Part shown: piece by piece, positions 19,426 through 23,818 of the stretch
Numbering within the stretch: position 1 is the stretch's first letter
How the letters are laid out: each line of letters opens with the position of its first letter
Translations under genes and position numbers: made by a program
The notes under the pieces: generated by a model
Told to the model about the DNA's origin: nothing
The model's database searches: none
Seen by the model: only the letters and a program-made list of their open reading frames with translations
IMG/VR virus record: IMGVR_UViG_3300043331_001615
Span: 1-23,818 of that record
DNA: 23,818 nucleotides
Origin: a virus
Strand: one strand, 5' to 3'

Positions 19426-19845
19426 ATGGACGAAGAAGAGCACCTGATCAACCGGGACCTGATCTGGGCCCCTGGCGCCGACGATCTCACCCGCACTCAG
19501 ATGGACGCCATCCGCATGCGCGATGCCAACGCGATCCGGCCCATCCCTTCACGGACCGCCCTCGGATACGACCACCTCATGGCCGACGCCGACCGGCGTG
19601 CACTCATCGCCCATGTCGACCGGCTCGAAGAACAGCTGGTGGCCACCCGGAAGTTCGCTGAGCGGTGCGCGGCCGAGCGCGAGCAGTACCGCGCCTGGCG
19701 CGACGAGGCGGCCGATGAGCTGGAGAACCATCACGACAACGCTCTCACGGCAGCATTCGCCCTGGCCGACATCGCAAAAGCGGCAATGGCTGAGCGTGAT
19801 GAGCTGGCGGATCGTCTTACCGATTCTGGCGCCGACGACCACTGA
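19426..19845 (+). CDS. Coiled-coil hypothetical protein, 139 aa
   Basis: Not recognised. ATG 19426 has GAGAAGGG upstream. The N-terminus is acidic (MDEEEHLINRDLIW). Residues 50-139 are almost continuous helix with heptad-like spacing (VDRLEEQLVATRKFAERCAA, AAMAERDELADRLTDSG). This is typical of coiled-coil dimers. No membrane segment. It ends before a hairpin and a convergent gene. Confidence 0.7.
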   Translation: MDEEEHLINRDLIWAPGADDLTRTQMDAIRMRDANAIRPIPSRTALGYDHLMADADRRALIAHVDRLEEQLVATRKFAERCAAEREQYRAWRDEAADELENHHDNALTAAFALADIAKAAMAERDELADRLTDSGADDH

Positions 19846-19854
19846 ACAAGGTGC

Positions 19855-19882
19855 TGCCGGGGGCATGCGCCCACCCCCGGCA
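19855..19882. terminator. Bidirectional hairpin between convergent genes
   Basis: TGCCGGGGG (19855-19863) and CCCCCGGCA (19874-19882) are perfect 9-bp inverted repeats around a 10-nt loop. It lies between the ends of the + gene at 19845 and the - gene at 19900, so it may stop both transcripts. No T-tract on either side. Confidence 0.55.
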
Positions 19883-19899
19883 ACCACGAGCCTTCACCC

Positions 19900-20172
19900 C
19901 TACGGGGCGGTGATCTTCCAAGACCCGCTGTCGACGATCGTAACGACCGCGAACAGGGCGCCGTCGTTGCCCAACCCCTCGTCGTCATCGGCCTCGTCAT
20001 CCTCGAACCGCTCCGAGATCCCGTCATCGTCATCGTCATCGTCATCATCATCATCGTCGTCGCCCATGGCGCACGCGATGGCGACGGCGGCGACAACGGC
20101 GGCGAGCGCAATGACCCACGGGCGCCGGTACCAGGGCTTCGGGTGCTCCTCGGGGGAGGATGGGATTGGCAT
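19900..20172 (-). CDS. Small membrane protein with a 13-residue Asp run, 90 aa
   Basis: ATG 20172 follows GAAGGAG at 5 nt; an in-frame ATG at 20190 lacks this. Residues 1-18 are polar and basic (MPIPSSPEEHPKPWYRRPW). Residues 19-36 form one membrane segment (WVIALAAVVAAVAIACAM). Then come 13 consecutive Asp (38-50), coded by mixed GAC and GAT codons, and an acidic stretch (FEDDEADDDEGLG). The last 20 residues are beta-like (ALFAVVTIVDSGSWKITAP). Acidic tail outside or inside is unknown. A TATTAT box (20203-20208) is a good -10. Role unknown. Confidence 0.8.
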   Translation of the reverse strand: MPIPSSPEEHPKPWYRRPWVIALAAVVAAVAIACAMGDDDDDDDDDDDDDGISERFEDDEADDDEGLGNDGALFAVVTIVDSGSWKITAP

Positions 20173-20202
20173 GGCGACTCCTTCAGTCACGGATACGAAC
20201 CC

Positions 20203-20208
20203 ATAATA
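20203..20208 (-). promoter_or_regulatory. -10 box TATTAT for the poly-Asp gene
   Basis: The minus-strand TATTAT lies 30 bases before the start codon, leaving a short leader that contains the GAAGGAG ribosome-binding site. No clear -35 hexamer was found. Confidence 0.5.
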
Positions 20209-20293
20209 GAGTGGACCTCACTACCGTCTTGCGAGCGCTGCTGCCGTCTGACCCCTGGTGGAACCCGCAAGCCATATCGAACGGAACTCCCGA

Positions 20294-20722
20294 ATGCCAA
20301 CCCTGAAATCACCTTACGGCCAATACCTCGAATACCTTCGCGACCGCCTGCAAGCCGTCAAAGGCGACGCCGACCTCACGCGGTCGGCCCGCAGCAGCGC
20401 CATCAGGGAACTCCACGGGGCCGCACTCCAGTTCATCACCATAAACCAGCTCATGACGGTGCAGGAAAAACCGGGGAAACGCCATCGACTCGCCACTGAA
20501 GAAGAAATCCGGGAGCGCGTCGCGGCCTGCGTGGATGGCGTCTCCATCGAGCGGTTCGTTGCCGACATGGTCGACTGCGGCGTGATTGAAGAGGAGGCCT
20601 GGGATGCCGCCTCGGATGCAGGATACGGCGACATCGAATTGTGGGGCATGACCTACGCCGAAGCAATCCGAGCCGGTGGGAGCCTTGGCATTTCCTACGC
20701 CCCGATCCTCGCCCGCGACTGA
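20294..20722 (+). CDS. Hypothetical protein, 142 aa
   Basis: Not recognised. ATG 20294 was chosen for its GGAA upstream; GTG 20258 in the same frame is an alternative. The N-terminal 70 residues are helical (GQYLEYLRDRLQAVKGDADL, RSSAIRELHGAALQFITINQ). The rest carries acidic helices (EEEIRERVAACVDGVSIERF, VADMVDCGVIEEEAWDAASD). There is no membrane segment. Flanking gaps of about 120 bases (20173-20293) and 50 bases are without clear features apart from the promoter on the other strand. Confidence 0.7.
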   Translation: MPTLKSPYGQYLEYLRDRLQAVKGDADLTRSARSSAIRELHGAALQFITINQLMTVQEKPGKRHRLATEEEIRERVAACVDGVSIERFVADMVDCGVIEEEAWDAASDAGYGDIELWGMTYAEAIRAGGSLGISYAPILARD

Positions 20723-20772
20723 GACACGAGCTACCGGCAGGCAACCGCGAACAACGAGGAGGAAAGCACAGC

Positions 20773-21267
20773 ATGATCGAAATGACTGCAACCGCATTGG
20801 ATGTGCTCCGTGCCGGTCTTGACTGGCTGTACAGCACCGAGCAGACCGACAACGAATCCATCGTAGACCACCACGGGGTCAGCGCTCCCGTGGTGGACGA
20901 GCGTCGGTACCGGTTCATCCCCTCGGGGTTCCACCGCTCGCCGGTCGTCGTGGTCGATGTCTTCCACCCCCGCTACACGGGGCCGCTTGGCAACCAGACG
21001 CTCGTCAACCCCCTGGAGCCCGGCGAGCTCGCCAGGCTCCAGGCCCAGATCGAGCAGTGGGGTCACGAGGTCCGCTCCACGTGGAATGGCCAAGGGGAGA
21101 CCGGCAGCGTCGGACTGGCAACACCCGCGCACCCGAGCCTGCTGGCGGCGCTGCAACGCCAGCGCGAGGGGTGTCCCGAGCACCGGCCGCAGATCCTCTG
21201 CGGCTGGGACGGCTGCCCCTGGTACCGCACGAACATCGCTAAACTCCAGGTCCCGGAGGGCTGGTAG
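20773..21267 (+). CDS. Hypothetical protein, 164 aa, with C-terminal Cys/His motif
   Basis: Not recognised. GAGGAGGAAAG is the ribosome-binding site of ATG 20773. The N-terminal part is a helix followed by strands (RYRFIPSGFHRSPVVVVDVF). The C-terminal 25 residues carry CPEHRP, CGWDGC and PWYRTN, which give three Cys and a His, possibly a zinc-binding knuckle. Its stop overlaps the next GTG start by one base (21267). Confidence 0.7.
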   Translation: MIEMTATALDVLRAGLDWLYSTEQTDNESIVDHHGVSAPVVDERRYRFIPSGFHRSPVVVVDVFHPRYTGPLGNQTLVNPLEPGELARLQAQIEQWGHEVRSTWNGQGETGSVGLATPAHPSLLAALQRQREGCPEHRPQILCGWDGCPWYRTNIAKLQVPEGW

Positions 21268-21461
21268 TGGACTCGCGCCTCAAGTCTTGGTTCGACGACG
21301 ACGGCCAGCTGTGGGTCCTCTGCGAGCACTGCACCAAGAAGACCCGCGAAGAAGACCTGGCTATTGACCCGACCGACGGGCTCCGCTGGAATGTGTGCGC
21401 TCCATGCAAGCAGAAAGAAACCGAACAGCTCAACATCCACGAAGAAGAGGAAAGCACATGA
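21267..21461 (+). CDS. Small zinc-ribbon protein, 64 aa
   Basis: GTG 21267 overlaps the previous stop by one base. The product contains LCEHCTKKTREEDLAIDP and VCAPCKQKETEQL, that is CEHC and CAPC 28 residues apart, a typical four-Cys zinc ribbon. The C-terminus is acidic (NIHEEEEST). The stop overlaps the next ATG as ATGA, so it is coupled to the ArdA-like gene. Confidence 0.75.
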   Translation: MDSRLKSWFDDDGQLWVLCEHCTKKTREEDLAIDPTDGLRWNVCAPCKQKETEQLNIHEEEEST

Positions 21462-21880
21462 ACGGACCTACGCGAGGCGAGCACACCCTGACCGCTGAAG
21501 TCGGAGCCGACGCCGTGGCGAAACTCGTAGAGAAGTACGGCAAAGACGCCGTTCCGGCAGTCTTCGGCTTCATCGCCAACCACAGGGACTACTCCGTCGC
21601 CGAAGCCTACAAGCGCACCATGGAGTACTACCGAGGCACCTGGGAGGATCTGTCCGAATATCTCGCCCACGCCTTCGCCCCCAAGATGCAGGAAGCATCG
21701 AACACGTACGCTGTGAAACACCAGCTCACCTGGCCATTGCCGGTAGATGACTTCGTCGGCTGCATGAACTGGGACGAGGTCGCGAAGTACGCAACAGACC
21801 ACACCCACGAAGCCTTCCTCACCCACTTTGCCGACCCTGAGAAGGCGTACTTCGTCTTCGAGATTCCCTCGTACAAGTAG
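21458..21880 (+). CDS. ArdA-like antirestriction protein, 140 aa
   Basis: ArdA proteins mimic B-form DNA and block type I restriction enzymes. The match is in the C-terminal half: YRGTWEDLSEYLAHAF (58-73), then WPLPVDDFVGCMNWDEVAKY (92-111) and a closing AYFVFEI (130-136). This follows the order of known ArdA sequences: an acidic helix, a 'yiDw-x-x-Ar' helix and a final beta strand. The first 50 residues fit the middle domain. A full ArdA is about 165 aa, so the N-terminal domain may be missing. Net charge is moderately acidic. The call rests on remembered pattern, not on a search. Confidence 0.6.
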   Translation: MNGPTRGEHTLTAEVGADAVAKLVEKYGKDAVPAVFGFIANHRDYSVAEAYKRTMEYYRGTWEDLSEYLAHAFAPKMQEASNTYAVKHQLTWPLPVDDFVGCMNWDEVAKYATDHTHEAFLTHFADPEKAYFVFEIPSYK

Positions 21881-21897
21881 AAGCAGGAACAGCGCTG

Positions 21898-22317
21898 ATG
21901 GAGTTTTTCTTTTACGAGACATGGTTCCCTGCCGACTACAGCGGCAACGACGCCATTCAGGAAGCGGCGATGGACTGGATCGGAAAACACAACGACCGGT
22001 CCCTGCTAGTGCTGAACCAAGCCACACTGATCGTTCAAGGATTCATGCAAAACGAAACCAGAGAAGGTGCTGCGGAGCAAGCGGCCTACGTCGCCTCCGA
22101 CCTGTACTGGGCCATCGACGGAGGGAACCGGGACGATCTCAAGATCACGGTAAGGGACGTCGCAGAGCAGCTCGAATTCGTGAACTCCGGAATCGTTCCC
22201 GAGCACCAAGTTTCTCACCTTCATTCCAACATCGTGATGGAGCTGGGAGCGGCATCCATCATACGATCCAGTGGAACCACTGAGGCCCAACTGTACAAAG
22301 GGCGGCCGCCCGCGTGA
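21898..22317 (+). CDS. Hypothetical protein, 139 aa
   Basis: Not recognised. ATG 21898 follows AGCAGGAAC. Its base composition is less GC-rich than most neighbours, which hints at recent acquisition. The N-terminus is aromatic (MEFFFYETWFPADYSG). The middle is helical with QATLIVQGFMQNETREGA and EQAAYVASDLYWAIDGG. Beta-like strands and a possible helix follow. No membrane segment or Cys motif. Confidence 0.7.
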   Translation: MEFFFYETWFPADYSGNDAIQEAAMDWIGKHNDRSLLVLNQATLIVQGFMQNETREGAAEQAAYVASDLYWAIDGGNRDDLKITVRDVAEQLEFVNSGIVPEHQVSHLHSNIVMELGAASIIRSSGTTEAQLYKGRPPA

Positions 22318-22336
22318 AAAACAACGAAAGGAAGCA

Positions 22337-22954
22337 ATGGGCACTTGGCATGTCACCATCATTTTGCAAGCACCTCGCGGCGCCGTCATCACCGACGACA
22401 CCGTTACCAGCATCCACGACGCGCGACCTGAATTCACCATGGTCTCGCATCTGGCAGACAACCTACTGGAATTCATGGCCGACGCCGACCACTCTTCCAG
22501 CGACGTTCTATTCGCTACCGCTTGCCGCCGTGCCGCCGAAGCCAGCACTGATGTGCTCGGGTTCCCAGTGGAGTTCATTCGCGGCGAGGTCATCCGACAC
22601 GATCACTGGCTGGATCAGATCGATCCGAATCGAAACATCCGGGGCTGGACAGAACCGGGCAATGAAATTAGATGTGGCGCTTGTGATGACACGGTGCCGA
22701 AAGTGTCAGCGGTAATTACCGGATGGCGAATTGTCGTCGACACTCACTACGACGAGAAACGTGGGGAGGCGATTCTTATGCAGGAGTGGCAGTGTCGCAG
22801 CTGCGCGTCCGGGGCGCACTCAGAGAACGCTCCAACCAACGGCACCTTCGGCGGTGTCGAGCTGACCGACGATCTCGTTGCGAAGCTCGCACAAGAGGCC
22901 GAAGCGGGATATCCGACTGAACAGCTCCGACCGCGACCGAAAGAAGGATCATGA
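22337..22954 (+). CDS. Hypothetical protein with central zinc ribbon, 205 aa
   Basis: AAAGGAAGC precedes ATG 22337; an earlier in-frame ATG at 22271 overlaps the previous gene and is rejected. Residues 1-110 are alpha/beta (GTWHVTIILQAPRGAVITDD, VSHLADNLLEFMADADHSSS). CGACDDTVPK (115-124) and CRSCASG (154-160) form a four-Cys zinc ribbon across a strand-rich part (SAVITGWRIVVDTHYDEK). The C-terminus is acidic. Function unknown. ATGA overlap with the next gene. Confidence 0.75.
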   Translation: MGTWHVTIILQAPRGAVITDDTVTSIHDARPEFTMVSHLADNLLEFMADADHSSSDVLFATACRRAAEASTDVLGFPVEFIRGEVIRHDHWLDQIDPNRNIRGWTEPGNEIRCGACDDTVPKVSAVITGWRIVVDTHYDEKRGEAILMQEWQCRSCASGAHSENAPTNGTFGGVELTDDLVAKLAQEAEAGYPTEQLRPRPKEGS

Positions 22955-23295
22955 AAGCAAAAGCTTCAACCATCTCTCAGAACCGAGGCCCCAAGGGGGG
23001 CGACATGCGCACCCACAACGACCTCGGCGCGAAAATCCGGAAGTTGCACCGCGACTACAAGATAGCGCTGGCAATGACCTTGGCGGGCAAGAGCGACGCC
23101 GAGATCGTCGCCAAGCTCGCCCTCCCCGAGGTCGACGAGGCGAAGCTCAAGGAGAACATGCAGCGCCTGCTGCAGCACCTGCGGCTCGACAGTTTCGACG
23201 ACGTCGCCCTTCACGGACGCCCGGTCCGACGTGCCCTAGCGCAGTTCGCCCCCGAAGCAGCGATCGCAGCCGAGGGAACGGAAGGAGACGCGTGA
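22951..23295 (+). CDS. Small helix-turn-helix-like protein, 114 aa
   Basis: ATG 22951 overlaps the previous stop; AAAGAAGGA lies upstream. MRTHNDL at 23005 is an alternative start. Residues 35-85 (IALAMTLAGKSDAEIVAKLA, EVDEAKLKENMQRLLQHLRL) resemble a LuxR- or sigma-like HTH (A.GKSD-x-EIA-type helix, then a second helix). No effector domain. Overlaps the next start as GTGA. Confidence 0.65.
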   Translation: MKAKASTISQNRGPKGGDMRTHNDLGAKIRKLHRDYKIALAMTLAGKSDAEIVAKLALPEVDEAKLKENMQRLLQHLRLDSFDDVALHGRPVRRALAQFAPEAAIAAEGTEGDA

Positions 23296-23818
23296 AGGAA
23301 CTCGAACGCGATATTCGCCGGGCGATGCTGGGGTTGGTGCGCTGGAGCGGCGAGGCCGCCATGGAGCCGGTGTATCGGCTCTGCAAGCAAGACCAGTACG
23401 GGGAGGCCACTGCAGCGCTGATGCGGATGGCGGCCGAACGCACCGTCGTGGTGCACCGCTGGCACGAGCACGTGCTGCTTCGCGCCGCTGTTGCCTACGG
23501 CATTGACCCTGCGCCGCTACGCGATGCGCAGACGCTTCCCGACTGGCCCGTCTTGGAAGACTTCGGATTCCTGATCGACCATGTCATCGACTGGCTCGAA
23601 GACCGCCTGCCGGACGGTGCAGCCGAACACATGCGGGAAACCCACCGTTGCGGCGAGGGCGGCATCGTCGTCGGGGAGCTTGTCGCTTACGTCCAGGACG
23701 GCCGCATCGACGTCACGAGAGCTGAGAAGCAGGCACTCCAGATGCTCCGTTACGAAGCCGACACCGACTGGTTCAAATACCGGATCGCCGTAGATCCACC
23801 GCCGCCGCAAACCAACAT
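23292..23818 (+). CDS. Hypothetical protein, cut by the window edge (at least 175 aa)
   Basis: GTG 23292 overlaps the previous stop as GTGA and the frame stays open to the last base, so the gene runs out of the window. The visible part is helical: an N-terminal VKELERDIRRAMLGLVRWSG, then AAMEPVYRLCKQDQYGEATA and AALMRMAAERTVVVHRWHEH. Later there is FLIDHVIDWLEDRLPDGAAE. It looks like an all-helical soluble protein and is not recognised. The window-edge truncation prevents any statement about its C-terminus. Confidence 0.75.
   Translation, partial: MKELERDIRRAMLGLVRWSGEAAMEPVYRLCKQDQYGEATAALMRMAAERTVVVHRWHEHVLLRAAVAYGIDPAPLRDAQTLPDWPVLEDFGFLIDHVIDWLEDRLPDGAAEHMRETHRCGEGGIVVGELVAYVQDGRIDVTRAEKQALQMLRYEADTDWFKYRIAVDPPPPQTN

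Noticed and set aside
20028-20060. Possible CRISPR or microsatellite array in the GAC/GAT-rich tract
   Set aside because: There are no spacers. The tract is coding and produces the Asp run of a membrane protein.

Overview
The window is GC-rich and tightly packed with small genes, mostly on the + strand. Many neighbours overlap by 1 to 4 bases (ATGA or GTGA junctions). It reads as an accessory arm of an actinobacterial phage, most likely one infecting Streptomyces or a relative. The phage assignment rests on an endolysin with a peptidoglycan-binding domain, a small holin, a phage-type tRNA-Lys with a neighbouring HNH nuclease, and many very small orphan genes. The actinobacterial assignment rests on base composition, on the protein families recognised from memory, and on three apparently leaderless genes with TANNNT -10 boxes 5-6 nt before the start codon. 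No virion structural, packaging, replication or integrase catalytic gene is visible. A phage-derived plasmid cannot be excluded.

Layout. 1-3012: small orphan genes separated by strong hairpins, ending in a secreted lipoprotein with a Ser/Pro tail. 3009-3752 (minus): endolysin, convergent with the lipoprotein. 3833-5573: a pair of repeat-related orphan genes, a 226-aa orphan and the holin, whose ribosome-binding region lies in a hairpin. 5716-7042: a duplicated-domain protein and a gene that reads correctly only with a -1 frameshift. 7119-7194: tRNA-Lys(TTT) with an imperfect anticodon stem, followed by an HNH endonuclease. 7627-9228 (minus): a protein with two recombinase-like core-binding repeats and no catalytic domain, then a SLOG/DUF2493 protein. 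9269-13074: a methyltransferase-like protein, orphan genes, a PadR-like regulator and a fusion of zinc motif, XRE HTH and Mrr-like nuclease fold. 13074-16441: a 383-aa orphan, a second lipoprotein and an intact RtcB RNA ligase. 16506-23818: many small regulator-like, zinc-ribbon and coiled-coil genes, a poly-Asp membrane protein (minus) and an ArdA-like antirestriction protein, ending in a gene cut by the window edge.

Working view. Apart from lysis (endolysin, holin), the recognisable functions fit host takeover and counter-defence. RtcB could reseal tRNAs cut by host anticodon nucleases, the tRNA-Lys could replace the usual target of such nucleases, ArdA-like proteins mimic DNA to block restriction enzymes, and the SLOG and XRE-Mrr proteins may sense or bind nucleotides or DNA. 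This functional grouping is inference; the individual domains are visible in the sequence. Hairpins, some with T-rich tails, precede many genes and suggest that transcription is divided into short units.
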